NCBI GenBank assembly: GCA_011947345.1 | Contig: JAAVTG010000658.1 | Coordinates: 1 to 64,000 of the forward strand | Direction of reading: 5' to 3' | DNA length: 64,000 bases | Source: Phytophthora quininea | Taxonomy: Eukaryota > Oomycota > Peronosporomycetes > Peronosporales > Peronosporaceae | Shown here: positions 47,850 through 58,028 of the stretch, piece after piece | How positions within the stretch are numbered: the stretch's first letter is position 1 | How the letters are laid out: every line of letters starts with the position of its first letter | The notes under the pieces: model-generated | Databases searched by the model: none | The model's input: only the letters and a program-made list of their open reading frames with translations | What the model was told of the DNA's origin: nothing | Program-made: the position numbers and the translations under genes

Positions 47850-49115
47850 ATTCTAGACGAGCCGCAACTGGTCTGTGCAGACGCAGTCGCTTGATATGAC
47901 GATGAACTGTGCCGGCATTACGGACCACTCCAAGACGGAATCCGGCAAGTTGCTCGCCCTCGCGCTGCCAACGATCGAAACGAGTTTTGCCAAGCCCAAC
48001 AAATCTTTAACCTGCTCATGCGCGTGAGCAGGTGCAGCAAATTCATGACGAGATGCATCGCGTGGCTGCGCATCTTCGTACCGTCGCCGTCGTGGAAGGT
48101 GTATCGTACAGCACTTGGCCATCGTGTCGCGCTCTGAGAAGTCCCAAGTCTTCTCCATGAACTCGCAAACGCCCCGTGGCATCCGATCGTTCGCTCTTCC
48201 GAGCGAGCATTCGTCCTTTGATGATTCGCGATGGCAGTCACATGATAATGGCAAACAATACGACTTCGGTTTGAGCTGCGGCAATGAGTTTTTGCCGTTG
48301 AGCAGTATCACGGAATGTGGCATCCACCACCACGCGATCGCCTTGATGCAAGTGCTTCACACTCTAGGTCAAAATCACTTCGTACGTGCTTTGCGTCATT
48401 TCCGGGGAATACAGTCCTTCTTCATAGCTACCGGCGCCCTTGGGTTTGGAGTCGCCTTCATCTGCTACAGCAACTTCGATATCTGCGATTTTCTTGAGGA
48501 TCGCACCTGGTCGCAGCGACACCAACGTATTGTCCGAGTCTGCTAGCATTTTAGCCAAATTGGACTTGCCACTGGCCGGCAGACCGTCCACGAGAATTAT
48601 ACATGGACGTTGAGCCGGCGGACTTGACAGTTCCAGAGCCTCCATCGCTCGGGCTGCAGCAGATAACGTTGAGTCCATGACACGGAAGCCACTGACGTTG
48701 GTACGCCGCGTAAAACTCACACAACTCGGCGTTTTCCAGCGCGTTTTGCAGTGCTTTCAAACGGTACTTGTGCTGCAAAAACCTAGCAAGGTCGAGGCGC
48801 CCTTTGCGCTAAACATCCATGGCCAGGAACGCGAAGTGGATCAAGAAGTCCAGGGCGTGATAATGCTAGCTACCAGCCAGTTTTCCCGCGGTTCTTAAAT
48901 CCGAAGTCATCGATGCAGTGTCGTCGCCTGCATCCATCGATTCATCCAGGTGATACTTGTTGTCATTAATGCTTCCAACATATCTTCTTCATCGAGAACG
49001 CCTGGATTCACACGGTGCATGCATTGCTGACAGCACCGATTGCGACTAAGCTCTTCAACAACAAGCCTCCGCTTCATCCAACTGCAAGCAATTACCGCAC
49101 ACCACGCGGACACAT
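47850..49115 (-). pseudogene. Decayed bifunctional APH-AAA_33 kinase gene
   Basis: Minus-strand remains of the two-domain family usually annotated in bacteria as aminoglycoside phosphotransferase/ATP-binding protein. From the N-terminal end: MKRRLVVEELSRNR (about 49085), then the APH-side motif FLAMDV, a stop, RKGRLDLARFLQHKYRLKA and CEFYAAYQRQW (about 48720-48880). The kinase half has P-loop VDGLPASGKSNLAKML (about 48545-48590), the family signature GLYSPEMTQSTYEVIL (about 48365-48415), then in another frame GDRVVVDATFRDTAQRQKLI (about 48280-48340). Stops and frame changes are spread throughout, more than run-length errors would explain. It lies between the hAT transposase and the coiled-coil gene. 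Confidence 0.7.
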
Positions 49116-49310
49116 AAGTGGCAGAAGAAGTCACGGCGGAAGAAGTAAAAGCGCATTGAGCAAAGGAAGTTCAGTCTTACATTTATCAGCATGCACACTA
49201 CAAGAAAACGTGGAGCCCTGGATTTTCAGCGTCTTTGCTTCAGCATTTTTGTCTACCACAGTGGGGCAGCAGCAAGTTTTTTTTTCATGCCCAGCCCAGC
49301 AGATAGTGGA
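49116..49310. other. Spacer, no gene seen
   Basis: Includes a nine-T run near 49277. No coding signal recognised. Confidence 0.4.
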
Positions 49311-51127
49311 TTAGGAGCGAACATCGTATCGCTGTGCTGAGGCTTCCGCCCGCTTTGCAACCTGCTGTTGAATCTGAACTGAAAGACCACGTAGACGCAT
49401 TCTCCGGCCGCGAAAATTGCCACTCCGCCCCACTGACCCACGGATAGGTCCATGTCGAGCACTCGCCCGGTTCTCTCTTGACGTATTGCTGATACTCGAT
49501 ATGTCTTCCATCGTAGCACTGGTAGGACATCCATCTTGCTCTTCTTTAATGTGTGCCTTGCACTCGCTTTGAGCGTGAACCAATGCCTCCCTCATTCTAC
49601 GCTGAGCCCTGCGGTCTTCTTCAGACAGATCGTCATCCTCCTCCTCATCTGTATCTGCTTGTTGGCTGGACCTAGCTCTGTTTTCGTGGACAATGAGTGG
49701 CTCCTGCGGCAATGCATGATTTACAGCGTCGCGAACTGTGGCAATAATCGACTGAATACTGCTTTCGACGGACTGCTTGACTTCAGTTGCCGCTGATTCA
49801 TTAACAGCGGATGGTCTTCTTTGGCGCTCGTCAAGAACTCTTCCCAATTCAATCCCCACTAAATCAGCGAACTGTTGACACCAAAACTCCCCGTGAAAGG
49901 TAGCCGCACGACTTTGAGATCCACCTGCCTGGCTACTTCATCTTTAACAAATGCCGTCAGCTTATTTTCAATTGCATCTGTATTCGAGGGTTCCTCTTGT
50001 GAGCGGAGTCGGCGTAGCTGAAGTTGCTCTCGTAGGATAGACAAAGCATCTGCTTGGCGTTGAACTTGAAGGTTCACATCTGCACGAGCGGCATTGACAA
50101 CTTCCTGCATCCGCGATTCAGCTTGACGAACGAGCCGGGTTGTCTCTTGCGTAACAAGTTGCTGAATATCTTCGGTGAATGTTTCGTGTAACGGGAGATT
50201 GGAATCAAGCTGAAGCTGCATTTCCTGTTGAATCTGCTTGAACCGAAGGTCAAACGACTGCTCCAGCCGATGCTCCAAATTCGATACAGACGTGTCAACA
50301 AGTTTGTGCACAAGTTCATCAACGTTCTTGTCAGTGAACCTTTCGTTGTCGTTGCGTGAATCCAGCTTGCTAGCAAGCAGCTCATCAAGACGGTGTTCCA
50401 ACTCGGTTCCAATCCGAGTCTCCATAGCTCTGGCAGATTTATTCACGAGCTGTTCCACATCTTTGGAAGGGTTGGGGCCTAGGCGAGACGTAAGCTGCTC
50501 TTCAATTTGCTGCTGCACATGAGCGGTCACCTCCTTAAAACCAGCGTCGAACTTGGTGTGTACACTCTGCTCAAGTTCTTTGGCTCCTTCGGCATGAGCT
50601 TGAAGAGCGGACTGCGCTTCTCGCTGAACTCCCTGAATTGTCTGATCAAGCTTTTCGTTAAATTCTCCCTCAGATTGCGCCCACAAATCTGCTTGTAGTT
50701 CTTGTAGGAGAGTAGTCTGCTGTTGAAGTGTGGATCGAATGGGTGCCAACTCTCCTTGAAACTCTTGGACCATGACCAGCTGCCTGTTGGCCAGCTCTTT
50801 CAACCCGGACTCTGCATAGCCCTCGACCGCCACTAGTGCTGCCTGTTGTGCTTGATTGAGTCCCTCCTGTTGGTACTTCAGCATCACATGTTCACCAGCG
50901 AGGGCTTGCGCTTGAGCCAAAAAGCGCTCGGCAAGATTTGCTAAGCGGTCTTCTGCTTCTGGAACAAGCTGGATCGTAGTTGGAGCAGTGGTCGCCAGGA
51001 TATTCTCGTCAGGTACCTCAACGATTGCAGTCACGACGTCAGCTGCTTGGCGATCCTGCAGTATAGCTCGTGCAGCGTCTTGTGAAGCAGCTCGTCCAGC
51101 AGCTGCCTGCGATCGGGTCACCACCAT
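49311..51127 (-). CDS. Long coiled-coil protein inside the hAT interval, function unknown
   Basis: About 600 residues if one slip near 49870 is allowed for. It begins MVVTRSQAAAGRAASQDAAR, then is almost entirely heptad-like helix rich in Gln/Glu/Leu (RQLVMVQEFQGELAPIRS, LEHRLDELLASKLDS, LVRQAESRMQEVVNAA), followed by an acidic segment (DTDEEEDDDLSEEDRR) and an Arg/Gly-rich basic tail (RGSVGRSGNFRGRRMRLRG). No enzyme motif or zinc knuckle is visible. It could be a second protein of the hAT element, or a truncated retroelement gag: a short N-terminal TRSQ and a basic tail are gag-like, and TGGTGGTGACCC overlapping the ATG could be a primer site. Confidence 0.55.
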
Positions 51128-51137
51128 GTTGGTCTAG

Positions 51138-51192
51138 CTGGACGGCGGATTTGGTCTTTTGGTCGTGCTGGACGGTGGATTTGGTCTCCGGC
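51138..51192. repeat. Imperfect 28-bp tandem repeat
   Basis: GCTGGACGGCGGATTTGGTC and GCTGGACGGTGGATTTGGTC occur 28 bp apart just upstream of the coiled-coil gene start. Confidence 0.7.
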
Positions 51193-51382
51193 TTCTCAGG
51201 ATCGTGAAATATTTCATGCGAATAACAGCCAATCATAAAACGTGTTGTTTTAACCAGTGATCTGGCCCAAACACGAGCACTTTTAGTGAAGTGGCAAAAG
51301 TGTGGCCGGTTTCCCCCTCTCAAAGCGATCAGTGAGGTTGAAGCAAAAACCTCGAGAAACATGCTCGTGGGGTTTTAAGTCT

Positions 51383-51946
51383 CCCGAGGTTTTGAAGGAA
51401 ACTGTTTCATCACCGCTTCGTGGTAGGCTTGCGAGTAGGGACGGAGGACACCGTCTCGGTCACGGTCCGACCGTGAGTAGGTCGTCTACCAGCGAACAAC
51501 TTCTCGAAGAGCAGCTGTGGGAGGATGAGCTGGGGCAGGCGTCGTTCGTCTAGCTGGCCTGTCAAGAGTCAGCTAGCACCGAAGAGTCGCGTGTTCTGTA
51601 CGGAGGAGCGTGGCTGAAGGATGGAAGCGGTGACGACTCCAACGATATGGCGGCGAGGACGGAAGGCATGAAGGCGGCGTGGCCCAAGATCGGCAAAGCA
51701 AGGTGTGTGTGATGCGAAAGGGTGAAGCGAAGCCAAGTGGAGTGTTCTACGGACGAAGAGCTGTAGAGCAGAGAGTGAAGGTCCGGCGAAGGAGATACGC
51801 AGGTTAGTTAGCCCCAGTCGTGAATTTACCGAGGCTGCAGCAAAGCTAAAGTTCTTTGCATCTTTAAGCTTTCTTGCTAACTTACTTTCTAGACGAGCAT
51901 CCTCACGAACCGTCCTACGCCTACAAGCAGCGCTGACCGTCCCGCC
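51383..51946. other. Unassigned sequence between hAT right end and effector 3' half
   Basis: GC-rich with a CT-rich end (CTTGCTAACTTACTTTCTAG). It may be a further nested element or an LTR remnant. A 134-codon minus-strand frame (51569-51973) has no family resemblance. Confidence 0.4.
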
Positions 51947-52125
51947 CCGGAGGCTCGCGACACATGGAACCAACTTGACGACTGGCTAGAGCATAGCAGT
52001 CCGGCCTTGGTCAAGGATGATTTAAAGATGGCGAAAAAATTGGCATCAGACTCAAGGTGGACCCCAACTACAAGTTCTAGAAAGCTTATCTGACCAAGTT
52101 TGAGGGCAAACTGGACGAATATCTA
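51947..52125 (+). pseudogene. Part of the 3' half of the split effector gene
   Basis: Resumes the family at the point where 45064 broke off: EARDTWNQLDDWLEHSS, LVKDDLKMAKK, VDPNYKF, a stop, KAYLTKFEGKLDEYLK. A slip in an A run (about 52034) and a TAG at about 52078-52080 are visible. It ends abruptly at 52125. Confidence 0.65.
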
Positions 52126-52172
52126 AAGAGAGTTGAGTTGATTCAGATGCTCAACTTGTTTCCTGGTTGTTC
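52122..52172 (-). pseudogene. Inverted remnant of an effector 3' end
   Basis: GAGTTGAGTTGATTCAGATG and CAACTTGTTTCCTGGTTG match 32527-32575 nearly base for base; read on the minus strand both are degraded effector C-terminal coding sequence. It is joined head-on to the plus-strand effector fragment ending at 52125. Confidence 0.6.
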
Positions 52173-53076
52173 TTATTGGTCCACCAGCAGGCCCCTGCAG
52201 CGAAGTCAGGAGTCACGACCATGAGGCAGCGCCTCCGATTCCATCGCTCAGTTCGCCATTTACTCGCTCAAGTCCAACCAACTTCAGCACAATGCACGAC
52301 GTACGCATTTCCAAGAAAATCTCCGGAGACCATGCTGCCAGAGGTCCCCTCGAGCCCGTGCTTGGGGAGGGACCTTATATGCCGAAGTCTCATGGCTTCC
52401 CCAGTGTCGTTTGCAGCTCTACGATCAAGTGACCCCTCTCCACTCCCAAAGTAGGGGAAAAAATCAAGCACAAGCGTCTACGCGACGGCGTATAAGCCGT
52501 AGAAACAGTATCCTTGGTACAGTCGTCATGACGAAGGCTTTTCCTCCGGCGTGGCGCCTTGAAAAAATAAACTCAGGTGTCTCTGTGTGTCTGCAGGTAG
52601 TATCGGGATAGCCGGTGGTCTCCGGCATTAACCTGCTGATGCTGTAGGAGGGAGTAGCTACTAGCACGTCTCGGATAGCAGGGGTAAAAGGGCTAAGGTA
52701 CCTTTTGAGTTACACTTAGCTTAGCAATTAGAGATCGCCCACAAAATTCAATTTCACCACTCCATCCAGATGCCACAAGCATCGCTATCAACCCGAGTTT
52801 ATATGGTGGGACAAGAGCATTTTATAGTCTCAATTTGCGTTTCCTGTAGGACACTGAGAGTCGTGAACTTCTTTACGGCAGCTACGTGTTTAGGGTCGAA
52901 GATTTGTTCTACCACAGCTTCGACAGAAGCCTTTGCACAAGTTGCACGTATATTGGCTTCTCTGACTGAAAATCTTGTCGGGTCATGCCATGAAATGGAG
53001 AAAATCCTGCATAGGGCTGCATTGCAGTCCATTTCGTCTTCTGTCGTACTCCTTCTTTCTACCCACCGGAAATCGA
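52173..53076. other. Unassigned stretch with one possible minus-strand frame
   Basis: No recognised gene. A minus-strand frame at 52799-53080 (93 codons, ending QIETIKCSCPTI) has unremarkable composition but no family resemblance; it may be a chance frame or part of a lost gene. The rest shows no repeat I can name. Confidence 0.35.
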
Positions 53077-53835
53077 TCACGAAGAGAGTTTCGCGATACG
53101 ATCCAGATATATCTTAAAGTACTTGTAATTCCCGTGCTCCGTCAGCTCCGTCCCCGTCTTCCCGGTCAGCCCAAGCGAGGCCCTGATGTATTTCTCTGGT
53201 CTCAACTCGGCGTTGCGAATCGCAAATTTCGCTATGAACTCGATTCGAAAAGCTGGCACAAGGACCTCTATGACGTCGAAGTTCGGCAGTTTGCCTGCTT
53301 CGATGGCCTTATCGTCGAACATGGTAACATACTTGGTGTATATCTTGAATTCGTTCGACTCCTTCGAGACTTCTGTCCTCTTGACTTTATCGAGGCCGAG
53401 TAGCTTCCACATGTTCAGGGTCGGGAGATCTATCTGCAACAACTCATCGAACCTTCCTTCGAACTTGGTCAGATACGCCTGGTAGAACTTGTTGTTCTTG
53501 TTCTTCGCGAGTTTTGAACCAAACTTGTTCCCCAACTTTAAATTGGCCTTGACCTCGTGCGGTGTCCGATATTCGTCGAACCAGTCGTCGACTTGCTTCC
53601 ACTTGGCTGTCTCCTTGGCCTCCTTGGCCGCTCTCATCTTCGTAGCAAGGGACGACACAACAGGAATTCGCACCCTCTCTTCACCGTCGACTCTCAAGTA
53701 ACGTGCGTGGCCGAGTGTCTGGGTCCTATCGACGTTATCAGGTGAGGCCACCGAAGAAATCTCGTCTGGGTTGGCCGCTATGAGACCAGCGAAGTAAATG
53801 GTTGTCAGTACTAGCAGCACGTGGTGCAGACCCAT
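53077..53835 (-). CDS. RXLR effector, intact member of the local family
   Basis: 252 residues without interruption. Signal peptide MGLHHVLLVLTTIYFAGLIA, then an RYLR motif followed by DGEER within about 65 residues: the canonical oomycete leader for delivery into plant cells. The mature part is helical and W-type: AKETAKWKQVDDWFDEY, NNKFYQAYLTKFEGRFDE, TLNMWKLLGLDKVKR, NEFKIYTKYVTMFDDKAIE, YIRASLGLTGKTGTELTEHG, ending IAKLSS and TAA at 53077. The start is the ATG at 53835, where the signal peptide begins; an upstream in-frame ATG (53940) would bury it. The family body, with W and repeated NxxFYxxYLTKFE motifs, suggests one or more WY-like helical units (inference). The host target cannot be read from sequence. 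Confidence 0.9.
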   Translation of the reverse strand: MGLHHVLLVLTTIYFAGLIAANPDEISSVASPDNVDRTQTLGHARYLRVDGEERVRIPVVSSLATKMRAAKEAKETAKWKQVDDWFDEYRTPHEVKANLKLGNKFGSKLAKNKNNKFYQAYLTKFEGRFDELLQIDLPTLNMWKLLGLDKVKRTEVSKESNEFKIYTKYVTMFDDKAIEAGKLPNFDVIEVLVPAFRIEFIAKFAIRNAELRPEKYIRASLGLTGKTGTELTEHGNYKYFKIYLDRIAKLSS

Positions 53836-54472
53836 AGTCGAGCTTGGGGTCGCTTGAATGGGTTGAGAGGTGTTATGACTTGAGCGAAAAATTGCGGACT
53901 GAAGCATTTCAAAGGTTGAGCGCTTCCCTTTTGTAAACATGTACTGCGAACATTAAAGATGACGTAAAAGTATGGTCTGAGTAATCAGTTGGGAGAACTA
54001 GGTAGTACTGGCGTAAGTGTAGCCTCCACTTCCCAAAAGACATGTTCGCAAAAGAAAGTTTTCTTTTCTTCCTCTCGAGGCCATGGATCTACAAGTTAAC
54101 GGTCGAAATTGTCTCGCACTAACTCGTCCAGACCCGCCTGATAAAGTTTGTGCTCAATGAACTGGTCCCTACAGAGGCTCGACAGGTCTATCGAATTGTG
54201 GTGAAGAGTTACACCTAGTTCTTCTGCTCTAGCCGATAGAATTGTCTTCATCATGTCGATTTCGAACGCGCCACTTGTGTAGTACTGTGTATTTGCTCTC
54301 ACTTCGTCATCGGTGCGTGTCCGTGATTTATTTCCCCATCCGGTAGTGTGATCTGGTGATCCGTACGCTCAGACTATACGGAAGCTCTGTAGCTTAGCCA
54401 GGACTGCACTCAGTGTGCAGTTCTCCACCAAGACAACACCTTCAAGCTCGTTCAAGAATTTTCTACTCCAGC
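53836..54472. other. Intergenic stretch with a possible gene remnant
   Basis: A short minus-strand frame at 54096-54302 (KTILSARAEELGVTLHHNSI, LSSLCRDQFIEHKLYQAG, ELVRDNFDR) has protein-like composition and may be a gene remnant, but I do not recognise it. Confidence 0.35.
54354..54369 (+). promoter_or_regulatory. Partial copy of the effector upstream element
   Basis: TGGTGATCCGTACGCT matches the core GTAATCCGTACGC at all but one base and lies about 104 bp upstream of the effector ATG at 54473. The CAATAC end is lost. Confidence 0.5.
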
Positions 54473-54694
54473 ATGACGCACCGCCAGTTTCTTCTAGTGG
54501 CGTCCATCGTTTACTTCTCTTTCGTCGTTGCGGTCAACCCAACCAAGATTTCTTCAGTGGCCTTGAGAGGACGAAGCCTCCAAACCACCCACGAAAACGA
54601 TAAGCGAGTCAACATCCATGGCGTGCCAAGAATACAAGGCGAAGGTGATAACGATATTAGAGGCGACTCTGTTATTCCCAGAGAGAGTTCGTGA
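54473..54694 (+). pseudogene. Truncated effector: leader only
   Basis: 73 residues: signal peptide MTHRQFLLVASIVYFSFVVA, then a degenerate leader in which RSLQ stands where RXLR is expected and ENDKR where EER is expected, then VNIHGVPRIQGEGDNDI and a stop. The whole helical body is missing. Sequence just after the stop is homologous to 28571 onward, so the body was replaced by the insulysin 5' flank. Confidence 0.6.
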
Positions 54695-54729
54695 CAAATG
54701 GATGCAAAAATGATCGTACTTTCAATACA

Positions 54730-54751
54730 ACTCATCTCCCCATACAAAATC
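54730..54751 (+). promoter_or_regulatory. Inr-like element of the insulysin gene
   Basis: ACTCATCTCCCCATACAAAA resembles the oomycete initiator. It is 12-33 bp upstream of the ATG at 54763. Confidence 0.5.
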
Positions 54752-54762
54752 CAAGATCGGCC

Positions 54763-57700
54763 ATGGAGGTGCTCGCGACGGTCAATGGCATGGACATCTC
54801 GCCGCTGGACGAGCGCGCGTACGAGACCTTCGAGCTGAGTAATGCGCTGCAGGTGCTGGTGGTGTCGGACCCCAAGACGGAGAAGTCGGCGGCTGCGATG
54901 GACATCCATGTGGGCCACCAGAGCGACCCGGAGGAGCTGCCAGGCCTCGCGCACTTCTTGGAGCATATGCTGTTCCTTGGGACGGAAAAGTATCCGGACG
55001 AGAACAGCTACAAGAAGTTCCTCAGCGCCCACAGCGGACGCAGCAACGCGTCCACGTCGCAGATGCACACCAACTTCTACTTTGACGTGCTGAGTGAGCA
55101 TCTACACGAAGCTTTGGATCGTTTTTCGCAGTTTTTCATCGCTCCTTTGTTCACTCCTGGGGCTACACAGCGAGAGATGAATGCTGTCAATTCCGAGAAC
55201 GCCAAGAACTTGCAGAACGACCATAGAAGGCTGTATCAACTGCAGAAGGCGCTGTCCAATCCAGAGCATCCGTTCCACAAGTTTGGCACGGGCAATTTAG
55301 AGACGCTGGGGACGATCCCCAGTGAGAATGGGATCGACGTGCGTGCTGCGTTGCTCGAGTTCTATGCCACGTACTACTCGGCCAGCATTATGAAGCTCGT
55401 GATCGTTGGGAAGGAAGATCTAGCCACACTTAAAAAGTGGGCCAAGGAAATGTTTTCGGAGATTAAGAACACGGGAAGGAGTTTCCCTACATTTGGAGAT
55501 GCAGTGCCGTATGACGAGTCACGGTTGGCACGCTCGGTGCAGGTGGCTCCAGTGAAGGATCTCCGCGTGATCGACATCTCATGGCCATTGCCGTCGCTGC
55601 ACTGGGACTTTTTGACAAAGCCCGCGAAGATCTTGGCGCATTTAATTGGTCACGAAGGCCCGGGCTCCATCTTGAGCTATCTGAAGGCGCAGAAGTGGGC
55701 GAATAGTTTGACTGCGGGGCTCTTCAGAGACAACGAGGACTGGGGTCTGTTTTGTGTGAAAATCGATTCCACAGATAGCGGCATTGAGCAGGTCAATGAC
55801 GTTGTCGAAGCAGTGTACCAAAATGTGCAGATTCTGCAACGGGAATCCCCTTTGAGTCCTGGATCTTCCGCGAGACCCAGGACCTCGCGCTGCAAGATTT
55901 CCGCTTCAAGAGCAAGGAAAGTCCCATCCAGTACGCGAGCCACTTGGCTAATGTCATGCACCGCTACCCGCCGAAGTACATCCTATCGGGAGGGTATGTG
56001 CTTTACGAGTACGATGCTGCTAAGGTGCAGCAGGTTCTCGACTTGCTTACACCTCCGCGAATGCGACTCACGGTGGTAAGCAAAACATTTGAAGGTAAGA
56101 CGCAACGTGTGGAGAAGTGGTATCAGACTCCGTACTCGGAGGGGCCTATTGGTGAAGAATTGGTTCAACGGTGGTCTGCACCGCCTCCGAACGACGATCT
56201 GAAGTTGCCACACCGCAACGAGTTTATCTGTACGGACTTTAGAATTGTAACCCCTGCTGCTGCTTCCTCGTCACCAGGAAGCAGCGAAGATGGCGTGCCA
56301 GTAACGCCGCCACTACTGCTGCAGCAAGACGAGCAATGCCGCTTGTGGTTCAAACCCGATACGCAGTTCCGAAAGCCCAAGATGATGCTCCACTTCTTGA
56401 TCTACACGCCGTCACTCTCTACGACGCCGTACCACGCAGTCCTCACCAGCCTTTTTGTGCGTTATCTCAAAGACAAACTCACCGAAGTCTCTTACGATGC
56501 TGAGCTCGCTGGAATGGAGTACGAAATCGCCTTCAGTTCACGTGCTGTAGAGCTGCACGTTGGCGGGTTTTCGCACAAGCTGTCCATCTTGCTATTCAAA
56601 GTGCTCCAAGAAATGCTAGAGATGACCAAGCCCGAGTACACCTTTGAGGAAGCTGTCTTTGAACGCGTAAAAGACCGGACGAAGCGCATGTACCAAAACT
56701 TCTTCTTGGAGGAACCTTACCAGCACGCAGTGCACGTGTGCAGTCAACTCCTGGAGGTTTCACGGTGGAGTGTTGATGAGAAAATCCGTGCTGTCGAGAA
56801 CCTTACACTGGCCGACCTGGCTGGACATGCCCAGTTCATCTTCCAGCAGGTGTTTGTTGAGGGATTCTTTTACGGCAACCTCCAACAAAGCGCTGCCCTG
56901 CCTTTGATGCAGCAAGTAGTGCAGTTCTTTGGTTTTGATAGCGAAGACAGTGCCGGGGGCAGTTTCCCGCTTTTCCCGAGCCAAATGACCAAGCCACGCA
57001 TCGTCCAACTCGCCGATGCTCGCGAGTACCGCTTCCAACATCGCGGATGGAACGCAGCCAACACCAACTCGGCGATCTGCTCGCTCTTTCAATTAGATTG
57101 CGAGACGGACGGCAGCACGATGGCTCTCCGTGCTCAACTCGAGCTCTTTGCGCACATCTTCAAGGAGCCCTGCTTCAACCAGCTTCGTACGCAGGAGCAG
57201 CTCGGGTACTTGGTCTTCTCTGGCATGATGCGCACCGAAGGTGTCGACTACTTCCGCGTGTTGATTCAGTCCGACGTGGCATCGCCTCAGCTTCTAGACC
57301 AACGTATCGAACAGTTCGTAGTAGGCTTCCGGTCCATCGTTGCGGAAATGCCAGCTGCGACTTGGCAGAAGCAGGTGAACGCTGTCGTCAAGGCGTTGCT
57401 GGAAAAGCCCAAGCACGAGCTCGAGGAGTCGATGCGCGCTTGGCGCGAGATCGCCAGCGAGACGTTTGTGTTCGATCGTCGGGAGCGTGTGGCCGCAGTG
57501 GTGGCGACCTTGCAGCCCCGAGACTTGCTCGCGTTCTTCGACACGTTCATCGGAGCAGACGGCGAGCGACGTAGCAAGTTGAACGTGTGTCTCTACGGCT
57601 CCAAACACCCGTTCCCAGAGCTCGCAGTAGATGAAAACGCAGTCTCCAGCACTGCCACGACCGCTTCGACGGGTTTGGCGGCCTCCATAATGCTGCAGCA

Positions 57701-57878
57701 GCAGTTCAACGACAAATCGTCGCCGTCAAACGAGGTCGAGATGATCAGCGACATTGTCGCCTTCAAGCAGAAGATGCCGCTGTTCCCTGAGCGCGCCAAA
57801 AACACCCCGGTGCAGCCAAGCTGTAGAGAACCCCGATGGTGGTCACTCCCAACCAGATTGTTGCCCTCGTTGAAGTGA
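54763..57878 (+). CDS. IDE: Insulin-degrading enzyme (insulysin), M16 zinc metalloprotease
   Basis: Cytosolic or peroxisomal M16A peptidase of about 1,040 residues that degrades small peptides in a closed chamber. The inverted zinc motif HFLEH is at 54952-54966 (residues ~64-68), and the distal zinc-binding Glu lies in the NAVNSENAKN segment. The middle and C-terminal M16 domains follow: GPGSILSYLKAQKW, TRYPPKYILSGGY-type block, EYTFEEAVFERVK, LRTQEQLGYLVFSG and LNVCLYGSKHPF. One slip, in a T run at 55851-55853 between QRESP and SWIFRETQDLAL, is repaired by one T. The final ~25 residues may also be shifted. The start at 54763 follows an Inr-like element. A truncated duplicate of the 5' end lies at 28571-28796. 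Confidence 0.93.
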
Positions 57879-58028
57879 CCTGCAAAGACTGACGCTCTGC
57901 TGTCGCACATCATGTGAATCCCGTCGTGGCATTGTAAACCGATCTTTTGTCCATAAACTTCTTCCCGTACACATCTACACTTGGTTCCAGTATTCCATTA
58001 TACCTATTCTTTTTCGGGGGCGTTGGTG

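Larger units (their letters stand above)
45138..51382 (+). mobile_element. hAT transposon (approximate ends)
   Basis: Contains a hAT transposase gene on the plus strand. Imperfect terminal inverted repeats are visible: 45139-45176 (AAAACCTCACGAGCACGAG, then TTTCGAGGTTTTTGTTTC) and the reverse complement of 51341-51377 (AAAACCCCACGAGCATG, then TTTCTCGAGGTTTTTGCTTC). Several CTCGTG/CACGAG motifs lie subterminally at both ends, as in hAT elements. I could not find a clean 8-bp target duplication, so nested insertions at the borders are possible. Confidence 0.6.

Noticed and set aside
45060..51955. GAGGC at both ends of the effector split as the hAT target duplication
   Set aside because: The match is only five bases (six of eight with gaps) and lies outside the TIR-like sequences, so it cannot be told from chance or from the effector's own sequence.
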